A stretch of 64,000 bases of DNA. It comes from Aurelia coerulea. Taxonomy: Eukaryota > Cnidaria > Scyphozoa > Semaeostomeae > Ulmaridae. A program made the translations under genes and the position numbers. The notes under the pieces were generated by a model that searched no databases, was not told where the DNA came from, and saw only the letters and a list, made by a program, of their open reading frames with translations. Below, piece by piece: positions 22,118 to 31,205 of the stretch (the first letter of the stretch is position 1; every line of letters begins with the position of its first letter). The stretch lies in contig CM076955.1 in the NCBI GenBank assembly GCA_039566865.1, forward strand, positions 10,989,001 to 11,053,000. The letters run 5' to 3'.

Positions 22118-23458
22118 TCACTTGTCAAGAATTAGATGGGCAAAACATGTACCACATGGTGCTATATCTCTCTGCCTACTTTCTGGAATCTGTTTCCAAA
22201 ATGAAAACACCTTCCAGCGCACTTCCATCATTTCAGTCTCTCTCTCATTTATAGCACCCTGTGATACGAATCTAATTCTTGAGCTGGACGTGCAAAAAAT
22301 TGGTGTGTCCCTATCAAGTACCAAGTCCTTTGCAAAGTGTGTCTTCGGTGCAGATAAGTGTACAGGTTGCCCTTCAAGCATCTGCAACAGGTCATGCCAA
22401 GGAATAATATGCGCACTCCATCGAAAGTCCTTGAGAATAATTATTTCCGCACTTTCGGCACCAACCCATGCAAACGTGGTTGATGCTGGATTTACAAAGC
22501 AATTGTACATCAGGCTTAGTGGCTGTAAAATGAATGTCTTCCCACAATTTGCTGGCCCAACAATCATCAAGTTCCTGTACTTGCCACGCCCCTTTTCAAG
22601 CAGGTTCAGGACAGCTGCTCTAAATTCTACGATTTCAATGTCATTGTTACTCAGCACTTCAATAGCTGCAGCGAGCCATTTGCCCCTACAATCACCCACA
22701 CATTCTCTCCCCAGGAAGCCTCTCATAATTTCCATTCTGCTCGTTTTATTGCGCACCATTTGCTCCTTTGCACCATGCATTTCCCATGTGGTTTCGATCA
22801 GCTCATTTACTTTCTTCACCCCTCTATTTAAAACAAACTCCATCAAATGAAAGTTCCCTTCTGTTTTCTGGGCATGTGAAAGTTGAAGCAGCTCTATTCG
22901 CGTATGAATTTTTTTGGACACAATTATCCCTGCCACGTCTATGTTGGTCAGCTTCTTCTGCTTTTTACCACGTCGAGAACGCTTTTCTTTGGGTGCTTCC
23001 CGTTGGTCAATTTTCTGTCTCCTCGCTCGAATAGCAGCTTTGGTCCTTGGCGGTGCACAAGTTTTGAAGTCAGGATGTTCTTCGCTTTCTACATACTCAC
23101 TATCTTCTTTTCTAAGGTAGTCCCAGGCATCATAATACATGTCATGCCTTGATGAGAAATTAACAACGATCCCATGCTCATTTTTTAACCGATTCTTTGT
23201 CGCTTTCCACCTCTGTGGGCGTGTCAGTTTTACTGCCAAGTGGTAATGAAATCCTTCTTCCTCATGCGCTTCCCGACAACAGACGCATGATTTCACCTTC
23301 ACTTTCCCTTCGTTGAATGCGTTAACTACAGCTGTTGCAAATTTTTCTCTCGTTGGAAATCTGCTTAAATCCGCTTGACTGTATGTTATAAGATATACTG
23401 ACCGTGCCCTCCGTGTATGTAAAAGCTCCTCAGATTCATCGGTATGCATTGTAGCCAT
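22118..23458 (-). CDS. Rep (HUH + SF3 helicase), body 3
   Basis: The fourth intact Rep copy of the window, nearest the right terminus of the array; 446 residues with no disruption. Confidence 0.85.
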   Translation of the reverse strand: MATMHTDESEELLHTRRARSVYLITYSQADLSRFPTREKFATAVVNAFNEGKVKVKSCVCCREAHEEEGFHYHLAVKLTRPQRWKATKNRLKNEHGIVVNFSSRHDMYYDAWDYLRKEDSEYVESEEHPDFKTCAPPRTKAAIRARRQKIDQREAPKEKRSRRGKKQKKLTNIDVAGIIVSKKIHTRIELLQLSHAQKTEGNFHLMEFVLNRGVKKVNELIETTWEMHGAKEQMVRNKTSRMEIMRGFLGRECVGDCRGKWLAAAIEVLSNNDIEIVEFRAAVLNLLEKGRGKYRNLMIVGPANCGKTFILQPLSLMYNCFVNPASTTFAWVGAESAEIIILKDFRWSAHIIPWHDLLQMLEGQPVHLSAPKTHFAKDLVLDRDTPIFCTSSSRIRFVSQGAINERETEMMEVRWKVFSFWKQIPESRQRDIAPCGTCFAHLILDK

Positions 23459-23973
23459 AGTAGAATTTGGTTAACTGTAGAACGTACTCTTATGAAATCT
23501 TCTAATAAAGAGCGACAGTGTAGACGACATGCAAAATCGTTTGTGTATTCGTATCAACAGTTTTTTACCTACTGTATGCCATGTTGCTTCCTTTCATAGA
23601 TCTCCTACTTGTGATTCCTTTGATTTGTGACGTCAATTAGTCCATTGCTGTTTACAACAATAATCGCTATTCTAGCATAAACAGATGCCTAAATTACTGT
23701 TTCATAACTTCTATTCAATGACCAACCTCAAATGATTTCTATTGTCATTTCTAAAGCAAGCAGATATAAGAATAGTACTCAGCTCATGACGTCACATAAG
23801 CCATAGCCTTTTGCAAGGAATGAATGATAATGACTGAATCAAAAGAGTGTCAAAAGTCTTTCTTCCCCGCCCTCGTTAGAAATACCTCGCACAACATAAA
23901 AATAACGTTGTTTGAAAAACGTAACACGCCATCCTATCTTCTCCTCTCTCAAATTTTTTTCACAATTTTCAGA
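23459..23973 (-). promoter_or_regulatory. Rep leader, body 3
   Basis: Contains the paired TGACGTCA sites near 23628 and 23787. Non-coding. Confidence 0.4.
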
Positions 23974-24191
23974 CAATCATGGACAAAATTGTTGAGAAAA
24001 ATATCCGCTTTCACAGAGTGCAACGACTTGTGATAGCACTTCGATATCATACCCCGCTATCGGCCCCCCTCCCCCCCATTCAATGTTGGGTATATTTTTG
24101 GAGCAAGGCAGCAAACTGCAGCTATAGTTACCAACATTGAACGGGGGGGAGGGGGGATCAGATTTTTCTCAACATATTATGTCCAAGATTG
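23974..24191. repeat. TDR, element 1, right terminus of the right array
   Basis: It is flanked on the left by body sequence and on the right by TA (24192-24193) and unrelated DNA (gtttccacagc), marking the outer end. Confidence 0.92.
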
Positions 24192-24277
24192 TAGTTTCCA
24201 CAGCAAAGTGCGCGATGCGCTGCGGAGGAGGCGCATCACACATCGCTCAACGCAAGTGACTGCGCGTTTCATGGGCC

Positions 24278-25355
24278 GAAGTACCTTTGGAGGTATTTTG
24301 AAGTACCTTTAGGGTTTCACTAAAGTACCTTTAGAGTTGCTGTGAAATACCTTTAGGAATACTATGAAGTACCTTTTGGGAGTTCTCTGAAGCACCTTTA
24401 GAGTTATGCTGTGAAATGCCTTTAGTAGTACTCTGAAGTACCTTTAGGGATATTCTGAAGTACCTTTAGTAGTACTCTGAAAGGAATACTCTCAAGTACT
24501 TTTTGGGGTTTTCTGAAGTACCTTTAGAGTTATGCTGTGAAATGCCTTTAGTAGTACTCTGAAGTACCTTTAGGGGTTCTCTGAAGTACCTTTAGTAGTA
24601 CTCTGAAAGGAATACTCTCAAGTACCTTCAGGGGTTCTCTGAAGTACCTTTAGAGTTATGCTGTGAAATGCTTTTAGCAGTACTCTGAAGTACCTTTAGG
24701 GGTTCTTTGAAGTACCTTTAGCAGTACTCTGAAAGGAATACTCTCAAGTACCTTTAGGGGTTCTCTGAAGTACCTTTAGAGTTATGCTGTTAAATGCCTT
24801 TAGCAGTACTCTGAAGTACCTTTAGGGGTTCTCTGAAGTACCGTTAGTGGTACTCTGAAAGGAATACTCTCAAGTACCTTTAGGGGCTCTCTGAAGTACC
24901 TTTAAGGGCACTCTGAAGTACCTTTAGGGATATTCTGAAGTACCTTTAGTAGTACTCTGAAAGGAATACTCTCAAGTACCTTCAGGGGTTCTCTGAAGTA
25001 CCTCTAGTAGTACTCTGAAAGGAATACTCTCAAGTACCTCAAGGGGCTCTCTGAAGTACCTTTAAGGGCACTCTCAACTACCTTTAGGGATATTCTGAAG
25101 TACCTTTAGGGGTTCTCTGAAGTACCTTTAGAGTTATGCTGTGAAATGCTTTTAGCAGTACTCTGAAGTACCTTTAGGGATTCTTTGAAGTACCATTAGC
25201 AATATCATAAGAGGTATTCTGAAGTACCTTCAGGGATATCCTGAAGTACCATACCTTGGGGGTATTTCAAAGTACCCCTCGATAGTGGTACTTCAAAGTA
25301 CCTTTAGGGGTCCCAAATATGTATTTTGCTCAAGTACCCTAAAAGGTACTCTAAA
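24278..25355. repeat. AAGTACCTTTAG minisatellite with higher-order structure
   Basis: A short degenerate unit of about 20-28 bp built around GAAGTACCTTTAGGGG is repeated some 40 times. A longer unit marked by GAGTTATGCTGTGAAATG recurs near 24402, 24528, 24652 and 24780, giving a higher-order period of about 126 bp, with one more copy near 25132. Near the right end the orientation mixes (GGTACTTCAAAGTACC), producing small palindromes. Non-coding. Confidence 0.85.
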
Positions 25356-25376
25356 GACCACCTTTTTTCTGTGAGT

Positions 25377-25648
25377 GTAGATTACGGTGATGTAATTTGT
25401 CATGTGCCTCAAAGAGACACTTGCTCTGGAAATTACTTAATGGAAAGCCTTGAATCTGTACAATATTCTGCTGCCCTAGCAATGACGGGAACTTGGAGAG
25501 GAACTTCTCGGGAAAGGCTGTACAATGAACTTGGATGGGAATCCTTGAGCTCTAGAAGATGGAGTAGGCGTCTTATTCTTCTTTATAAATTCATCAATAA
25601 CTTGACCCCTGATTTTACAAGGGTCCCTATTCCACCACTGCATGCAAC
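25377..25648 (+). pseudogene. LINE ORF2 C-terminal fragment (left of an insertion)
   Basis: It encodes VDYGDVICHVPQ..., SVQYSAALAMTGTWRGTSRE and ELGWESLSSRRWSRRL, the post-RT C-terminal region of a non-LTR retrotransposon family abundant in cnidarians (from memory). The frame is cut at TA (25649-25650) by the element 25651-31203 and resumes at 31206. The EN and RT domains are absent on the 5' side, where the minisatellite begins. Confidence 0.75.
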
Positions 25649-25650
25649 TA

Positions 25651-25913
25651 CAATCCTCGCCAAAACCCTTGTCACAAAATGGAAAAAGGTAGATCTGAAG
25701 AGCAAATACCCCCCTTTACCCCCCAAGTCAATGTTGCTGAATTCTCTAACTTGGAAAATACCATGCAGCAAGTGTCCTGAGTGAAGACAAACAACATTGA
25801 CTTGGGGGGAAGGGTGGTTTACGAGATATTTCCGCTGAAGTGGTAGGCACTTAGATTTTTGTTGAAAAATGCTGAAAAATTCAGTTTGTGACAAGAGGTT
25901 TTGGCGAGGATTG
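25651..25913. repeat. TDR1 of the second element
   Basis: The 263-bp palindromic module starts CAATCCTCGCCAAAACCC and ends GGTTTTGGCGAGGATTG. Inside, ACCCCCC..AAGTCAATGTTG is mirrored by CAACATTGACTTGGGGGG. TA flanks it on the left and body sequence (TCTAAGGG) on the right. Confidence 0.88.
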
Positions 25914-26037
25914 TCTAAGGGTAAAATTTTTTATAAGAGCTCAAATTTAAACTTTTTCACTCGAATGGTACTAATTCGATGGCGCTCGTTCCGGATATGT
26001 GATTTGTTTTGTGATTAGTGATGTTGATTGTTCAATT

Positions 26038-26045
26038 TGACGTCA
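26038..26045. promoter_or_regulatory. TGACGTCA site, second element, left copy
   Basis: An exact CRE/ATF palindrome about 125 bp inside TDR1, the same relative position as in element 1. The copy in the second unit is at 30114-30121. Confidence 0.4.
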
Positions 26046-26217
26046 CGAAATGAATCAAAACGGCCTTTGGCTCTGAAATCATGGAATTTCCACCTTCAAT
26101 CGAACTAAACAAATGTACTGGCAGCCAAATATCATCGATTTTATGAAATAAAGATTTATTAGTGGACCAGTATAGCGATACTGCAAGAAATTGACGGGTC
26201 ACACCACGGGTAACACG

Positions 26218-26598
26218 GATGACATGTCGTTCCATGCCGTACCATCTATGAAGAGAAAACCGAGATGCTTTGTATTGCATACAGGGGCCAATGACTTCCG
26301 AGATGAAGAAGATGACGATGAAATTGCGAAGACAATCTTTGGTTTAGCGAAGACGCTCAAAGCAGATGAAAATACTGTCTATGTTTCCGGAATCATTAAG
26401 CGAGATGATGGTAAAATGAATGCACGAATATCAAATGTCAACAGAGTTTTAAAGGAGCTTTGCGGAGAAGCTAATTTTCCCTTCATCGACAACAGTAATA
26501 TCGAAGTTAGTCATCATCTCAATCGCAGTGGACTACATTTAAATCGCTTTGGGGATACAAAATTAGCGTTTAACATTACACCAGCCTTGAAGAATTGA
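26218..26598 (+). pseudogene. LINE-A ORF1, C-terminal SGNH hydrolase part (5'-truncated)
   Basis: It reads DDMSFHAVPSMKRKPRCFVL, then HTGANDF and, near the end, IDNSNIEVSHHLNRSGLHLN. These are blocks of the SGNH/GDSL esterase domain found in ORF1 of CR1-clade LINEs: the GxND-like block and the C-terminal block with LHLN. The N-terminal part of ORF1, including the GATT-like start of the domain, is missing through 5' truncation. An apparent upstream start at 26191 lies in host-element sequence and is not the real start. The role of the esterase in LINE biology is unsettled. Confidence 0.7.
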
Positions 26599-26649
26599 CA
26601 TATCAATTGCAGAAGCAGGGAACAAAACGAAATATGTGTTGATAATGAG

Positions 26650-29634
26650 GTGAATATTTCGCATGAATTTTTGTATGATAATATATGTGAAGATGATGTG
26701 AGAGGGGATGTAGTTGCCAAATTGTTATTAAAGAAAATGAGACTTAATTGTAAAAACAATCTGATAATCGGGCACCTGAATATAAATTCAATCAGAAACA
26801 AATTCGATTCATTGAAAGAACTGGTTTCAAACAATATCGATATACTAGTGATATCAGAAACCAAGCTAGATCCCAGTTTCCCTCCTGGCCAGTTTCAAAT
26901 TGATGGCTACATGCCACCCATCAGAGCTGACAGAAATCGGCATGGGGGAGGATTACGGATTTATATTAAAGAAGGTGTGCCTGCCAAAGAGGTTTCACTA
27001 AAAACCTCAACAGCAAAAGAAATTGAAGCAAAAGCTATTGAAATAAATCTACATAAGATAAAATGGTTGCTTATTGGCATCTACCGTCCTCCCTCGCAAT
27101 CTAAAGATTTTTTTCTAGAAGAAATGCGAAAAAACATTGAACACTTTTGTACTCAATATGACAATTTAATGATGATTGGTGACTTTAATCTTAGTGAAGA
27201 TGATAATTCCTTGTATCAGTTTATGCATGAATTCAGCCTGGAAAATGTCGTCAAAAAGCCAACTTGCTTTAAATCCGATAATCCAACTTGCATAGACTTA
27301 ATACTAACTAGTGACAAGAGAAAACTATCTAATATTAAAGCAATTGAAACTGGTTTATCGGATTTTCATGCAATGGTAGTAGCCGCATTGAAAGGCAGTT
27401 TTCATAAAAAAGGCCCTAAGATTATCACCTACCGAGATTACAGTAAATTTGATAACTCCGTTTTCAGAGAGAAGGTTGGGGAAGAGCTCAACTCAAAACC
27501 TCTAATCAAGCAGGATTTCAAAACTTTCAATTCTACTGTTAAGAGCATACTAGATAAGCATGCACCTCTAAAGAAAAAATACCTTAGAGCGAATGATGGA
27601 CCTTTTATGACCAAAGAACTTAGAAAGGCTAACATGAAGCGCACACGACTAAAAAACAGTTTCAATAGAATTCGAACAAATGAAAATTGGACTGCATATA
27701 AGAGGCAAAGAAACCTGTGTGTTAAAATCCTTCGTCAAAATAAGAAGTCTTACTATGCTCAACTTGATCCTAAAGTTGTCAGTGACAACAAGAGGTTCTG
27801 GAAAGCTGTAAAACCCTTGTTTTCAAATAAGATTCAAAGTAGCTCTTGTATCACCCTTCTAGAAAATGGTGTTGTTGAATCAGATGATGGTAGAGTTGCT
27901 GAAATTTTAAATGACTATTTTGTAAATATAACGGAAACTTTGTGTATAGCTAATGAAGACGATCAAGAGCCTTTGAATGTTCACGAAGAAGATCCCTGCT
28001 TAACAATGATAAAACGTTTTCAGTCACACCCCAGTATCCTTAAAATAAAGTCGTCTGTCAAAAGCACCATAAATTTCTCCTTCAGGAAGATCACAGTCGA
28101 AGAAATGCAAGAACAGTTGCAAAATTTAGATCCCAAGAAGGCTTCCCCACAGGAAGCAATCCCTGCAAGAATATTAAAGTCTAACGCAGATCTGTTTTGT
28201 TTTCCACTTGCAGAGCTTTTCAATAAACTTGTTGAGGAAAGCCGCTTCCCAGATGATCTAAAAAATGCTGATGTTTCTTCGCTCTTCAAAAAAGATGATA
28301 ATATGAGCAAAAAGAATTATAGACCAATTAGTCTCCTTCCTACAATCACGAAAATATTTGAGCGACTAATGCATAGACAATTGTCTGAATTTACTGCACG
28401 CTTTTTTTCACCACTATTAGGAGGGTTTAGACAAGGGTACAACACGCAGCATGTTTTGTTAAACTTTTTGCAATATTGTAAGAACAGCATTGATAACAAG
28501 GGACTTGCAGGGGCAGTGTTCATGGATCTTTCAAAGGCTTTTGATTGTGTAAACCACGAGCTTTTAATAGCAAAACTGAGTGCCTATGGACTTGATCTGG
28601 ACGCCCTTCAACTCATAAGAAGCTATTTATCAAAAAGACAACAGAGAGTAAAGATCAACAGCTATTTTAGTGACTGGAAAGAAATTAAAGTTGGAGTACC
28701 GCAAGGGTCGGTCCTGGGGCCTTTGCTATTTAACATCTTCATAAATGATATCTTCTTTTTTGCATATCACACAAAGATATGTAACTATGCTGATGATACC
28801 ACAATCTTTGCATGCCATGCGGATCTTGATACTATTGTTAGACAATTAGAAGCAGACAGCTCTGTGATAGTAAAATGGTTTTCTGACAACTTTTTGAAGC
28901 TAAATAATGATAAGTGCCACCTGATGATATTTGGTGATAAAAGCACCGAAACAACGGTCACAATTGGAAATTCAAGAATTAAGGAAAGTGATTATGAAAA
29001 GCTGCTAGGTGTGACTTTTGATAAGAAATTAAGTTTCAAAAAACATGTTGAAGATTTATATAAAAAGGCTAACCAAAAGCTTCACGCACTGGCTCGCTTG
29101 TCTAATTACATTGATCCTATCAAATCAGAAATTTTAATGAATTCCTTCATCAGGGCACAATTCAATTATTGCCCACTTGTATGGATGTTTAATGATAGGT
29201 CAACTAATTCAAAATTAAATCGCATTCACGAAAGAGCACTGCGATTGGTATGCAGAGATAGTATATCAGAGCTAGAAAAGTTGAAGAAAAAATATGTTAC
29301 CATTCATCAGCACAATCTGCAATTGCTAATGCTTGAAATATTCAAAACAAAAAACAATCTAAATCCAACATTTATGAAAAACATTTTTACTGAGAGAAAT
29401 ATTCACTACAGTTTGAGAAGTGAGAATCATTTGCAGTTGCCGAATATAAAGACAACAACATACGGAATAGAAAATATTCAGTACAGAGGTCACCTTTTGT
29501 GGTCCTCGTTGCCAAAGGAAATTAAAGATTCCAACACATTATTTGAATTCAAGCGAAAAATAAAATTATGGCATGGAAATACTTGCATCTGCAGATTGTG
29601 CAAAGTTTTCATTAAAGATTTAGGGTTTTTGTAG
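26650..29634 (+). CDS. LINE-A ORF2: AP endonuclease + reverse transcriptase, intact
   Basis: The single 994-residue frame has every expected domain. An apurinic/apyrimidinic-type endonuclease comes first: HLNINSIRNK about 42-51, ISETKLD about 68-74, GDFN about 178 and SDFH about 237-240. The reverse transcriptase follows: NYRPISLLPT about 555, FMDLSKAFD about 624, GVPQGSVLGPLLFN about 682 and the catalytic YADD at 713-716. The C-terminal domain ends with a Cys-rich CICRLCKVFIKDLGFL. It would nick target DNA and prime reverse transcription there. The absence of stops or frameshifts, unlike the other LINEs here, suggests recent insertion, but the truncated ORF1 and lost 5' UTR probably leave this copy immobile. 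Confidence 0.93.
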   Translation: MNISHEFLYDNICEDDVRGDVVAKLLLKKMRLNCKNNLIIGHLNINSIRNKFDSLKELVSNNIDILVISETKLDPSFPPGQFQIDGYMPPIRADRNRHGGGLRIYIKEGVPAKEVSLKTSTAKEIEAKAIEINLHKIKWLLIGIYRPPSQSKDFFLEEMRKNIEHFCTQYDNLMMIGDFNLSEDDNSLYQFMHEFSLENVVKKPTCFKSDNPTCIDLILTSDKRKLSNIKAIETGLSDFHAMVVAALKGSFHKKGPKIITYRDYSKFDNSVFREKVGEELNSKPLIKQDFKTFNSTVKSILDKHAPLKKKYLRANDGPFMTKELRKANMKRTRLKNSFNRIRTNENWTAYKRQRNLCVKILRQNKKSYYAQLDPKVVSDNKRFWKAVKPLFSNKIQSSSCITLLENGVVESDDGRVAEILNDYFVNITETLCIANEDDQEPLNVHEEDPCLTMIKRFQSHPSILKIKSSVKSTINFSFRKITVEEMQEQLQNLDPKKASPQEAIPARILKSNADLFCFPLAELFNKLVEESRFPDDLKNADVSSLFKKDDNMSKKNYRPISLLPTITKIFERLMHRQLSEFTARFFSPLLGGFRQGYNTQHVLLNFLQYCKNSIDNKGLAGAVFMDLSKAFDCVNHELLIAKLSAYGLDLDALQLIRSYLSKRQQRVKINSYFSDWKEIKVGVPQGSVLGPLLFNIFINDIFFFAYHTKICNYADDTTIFACHADLDTIVRQLEADSSVIVKWFSDNFLKLNNDKCHLMIFGDKSTETTVTIGNSRIKESDYEKLLGVTFDKKLSFKKHVEDLYKKANQKLHALARLSNYIDPIKSEILMNSFIRAQFNYCPLVWMFNDRSTNSKLNRIHERALRLVCRDSISELEKLKKKYVTIHQHNLQLLMLEIFKTKNNLNPTFMKNIFTERNIHYSLRSENHLQLPNIKTTTYGIENIQYRGHLLWSSLPKEIKDSNTLFEFKRKIKLWHGNTCICRLCKVFIKDLGFL

Positions 29635-29986
29635 GTTTTAAAGTAAAAAATTGTAAATTAAGTTTTAACTTATTTGTTGGCGTTAATTAGCTTATTAGCT
29701 ATATATATTTTTTTTATCTTGCCAACGTAAAAGAAATTGTTAATAATAATAATAATAATAAAACCTGAGCAAAGGATTAACTTTGTCAGCTGTTTTTCAG
29801 TTTTTTGGTGCTGCCGTTAAAGCCCTCTCCAGTGAGAAGAGGGGCATTATGAAAATACTTTTTGATGAATATGTTTTACACACAGACATACCTGTTCGAA
29901 TTTTTAATGATGTCCTCGCGTTTACTTATGTTTTAGTCCTGTTTTACACGTCAAAACATGCATACATCCACTCACTCGACCTCAGA

Positions 29987-29989
29987 CAG
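29987..29989. other. Footprint where an internal TDR has been lost (CAG)
   Basis: Segment B normally runs ...CCTCAGA into CAATCC of a TDR, and a TDR normally runs GGATTG into TCTAAGGG of segment A. Here CCTCAGA is joined to TCTAAGGG by only CAG. This equals two bases of one TDR end plus one of the other, as left by Tc1/mariner-type excision. A deletion by other means is possible. Confidence 0.65.
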
Positions 29990-30269
29990 TCTAAGGGTAA
30001 AATTTTTTATAAGAGCTCAAATTTAAACTTTTTCACTCGAATGGTACTAATTCGATGGCGCTCGTTCCGGATATGTGATTTGTTTTGTGATTAGTGATGT
30101 TGATTGTTCAATTTGACGTCACGAAATGAATCAAAACGGCCTTTGGCTCTGAAATCATGGAATTTCCACCTTCAATCGAACTAAACAAATGTACTGGCAG
30201 CCAAATATCATCGATTTTATGAAATAAAGATTTATTAGTGGACCAGTATAGCGATACTGCAAGAAATTG

Positions 30270-30530
30270 ACGGGTCACACCACGGGTAACACCACGGGTC
30301 ACACTACTAAAGGGCGATATCTATTGAATTTGTATAGAAATCGGCACGGGTCACACGGGTCACACGGGTCACAGTCATTTTTTATAAAAAATATCAGATA
30401 CTATATTTTTTATAAAAAATTAGTGTGACCCGTGTGACCCGTGGTTTTCTTTGGTAAAATGTGTACTGAGGCATCTAAGAAGGGTGTGACCCGTGCTGTG
30501 ACCCGTGGTGTGACCCGTGGTATAACTCGT
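30270..30530. promoter_or_regulatory. Candidate origin of the second element: inverted CGGGTCAC iterons
   Basis: Several CGGGTCACAC repeats (for example near 30293, 30347, 30357 and 30366) are followed by an AT hairpin zone with two copies of ATTTTTTATAAAAAAT (30377-30392 and 30405-30420). Inverted GTGTGACCCG repeats follow (near 30422, 30432, 30485, 30495 and 30508). The layout matches the iteron-hairpin-iteron region of element 1, with a different iteron sequence. Confidence 0.6.
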
Positions 30531-30940
30531 GGTGGGACCAGTCTGCCATCCAAAATGGCTATGCTTCATTTGAATTTGAACACTAAACCAACCACGTTCA
30601 ATGGATAGAAACATTAAAATCTTCGACCAAATGACTGTAAAGACTTTCACAGCCACATACAATTCTCGTAGCATCACTGTTCTTCTATGCCATGTATAAG
30701 AAACAACAAAGGAAGAACCTGAGCAAAGGATTAACTTTGTCAGCTGTTTTTCAGTTTTTTGGTGCTGCCGTTAAAGCCCTCTCCAGTGAGAAGAGGGGCA
30801 TTATGAAAATACTTTTTGATGAATATGTTTTACACACAGACATACCTGTTCGAATTTTTAATGATGTCCTCGCGTTTACTTATGTTTTAGTCCTGTTTTA
30901 CACGTCAAAACATGCATACATCCACTCACTCGACCTCAGA

Positions 30941-31203
30941 CAATCCTCGCCAAAACCCTTGTCACAAAATGGAAAAAGGTAGATCTGAAGAGCAAATACC
31001 CCCCTTTACCCCCCAAGTCAATGTTGCTGAATTCTCTAACTTGGAAAATACCATGCAGCAAGTGTCCTGAGTGAAGACAAACAACATTGACTTGGGGGGA
31101 AGGGTGGTTTACGAGATATTTCCGCTGAAGTGGTAGGCACTTAGATTTTTGTTGAAAAATGCTGAAAAATTCAGTTTGTGACAAGAGGTCTTGGCGAGGA
31201 TTG
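30941..31203. repeat. TDR2 of the second element
   Basis: The 263-bp module is nearly identical to TDR1; one difference noted is GAGGTCTTGG versus GAGGTTTTGG. Body sequence lies on the left, TA and the LINE target on the right. Confidence 0.88.
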
Positions 31204-31205
31204 TA

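Larger units (their letters stand above)
10456..24191. mobile_element. Right tandem array: three complete Rep + DD34E bodies between four TDRs
   Basis: The array starts CAATCATGGACAAAATTG after TA (10454-10455) and ends GTCCAAGATTG before TA (24192-24193). Its length is 13,736 bp, equal to three 4,506-bp periods plus one 218-bp TDR. Each body has the transposase on the plus strand, the iteron region and the Rep on the minus strand. The three bodies look the same base for base where I compared them and all proteins are identical. The TA on both sides fits a single integration of a pre-formed trimer, although amplification in place is also possible. Confidence 0.95.
26218..29763 (+). mobile_element. 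LINE-A, 5'-truncated CR1/L2-type retrotransposon
   Basis: It carries the end of ORF1 (SGNH domain), a full ORF2 and a (TAA)n tail at about 29745-29762. The 5' border is the abrupt departure from the repeated segment A after CGGGTAACAC. On the 3' side segment B resumes at once. The roughly 420-bp segment C present in the neighbouring unit is missing here, so the insertion went with a deletion of its target. Confidence 0.8.
25651..31203. mobile_element. Second TDR-type element (dimer, non-autonomous), with nested LINE
   Basis: The order is TDR1 (25651-25913), segment A (25914-26217), an inserted LINE (26218-29763), segment B (29764-29986), a 3-base scar, segment A again (29990 on), iteron segment C (to about 30716), segment B again (30717-30940) and TDR2 (30941-31203). 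TA lies on both sides (25649-25650 and 31204-31205). It is therefore a former tandem dimer of a small TDR-A-C-B unit of about 1.2 kb. Its TDR ends (CAATCCTCGCCAAAACCC) match those of element 1 at CAATC and CAAAA positions. It has a TGACGTCA site and inverted iterons like element 1, but no Rep or transposase gene, so it would need help in trans. An empty site at about 44,890 confirms its borders. Confidence 0.85.

Noticed and set aside
1055..24191. Regularly spaced TDRs as a CRISPR-like array
   Set aside because: Repeats of 218 bp with 4.3-kb coding spacers in eukaryotic DNA; explained as transposon terminal repeats.
1..24191. Complete integrated CRESS-DNA virus
   Set aside because: No capsid-like gene in the unit; the second gene is a transposase and the borders are TA with inverted repeats.
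29783..30094. 103-codon frame in segment B (and 30692-30982) as a gene of the second element
   Set aside because: Short, runs across the scar or the TDR, and no domain was recognised; possibly a remnant but not supportable.
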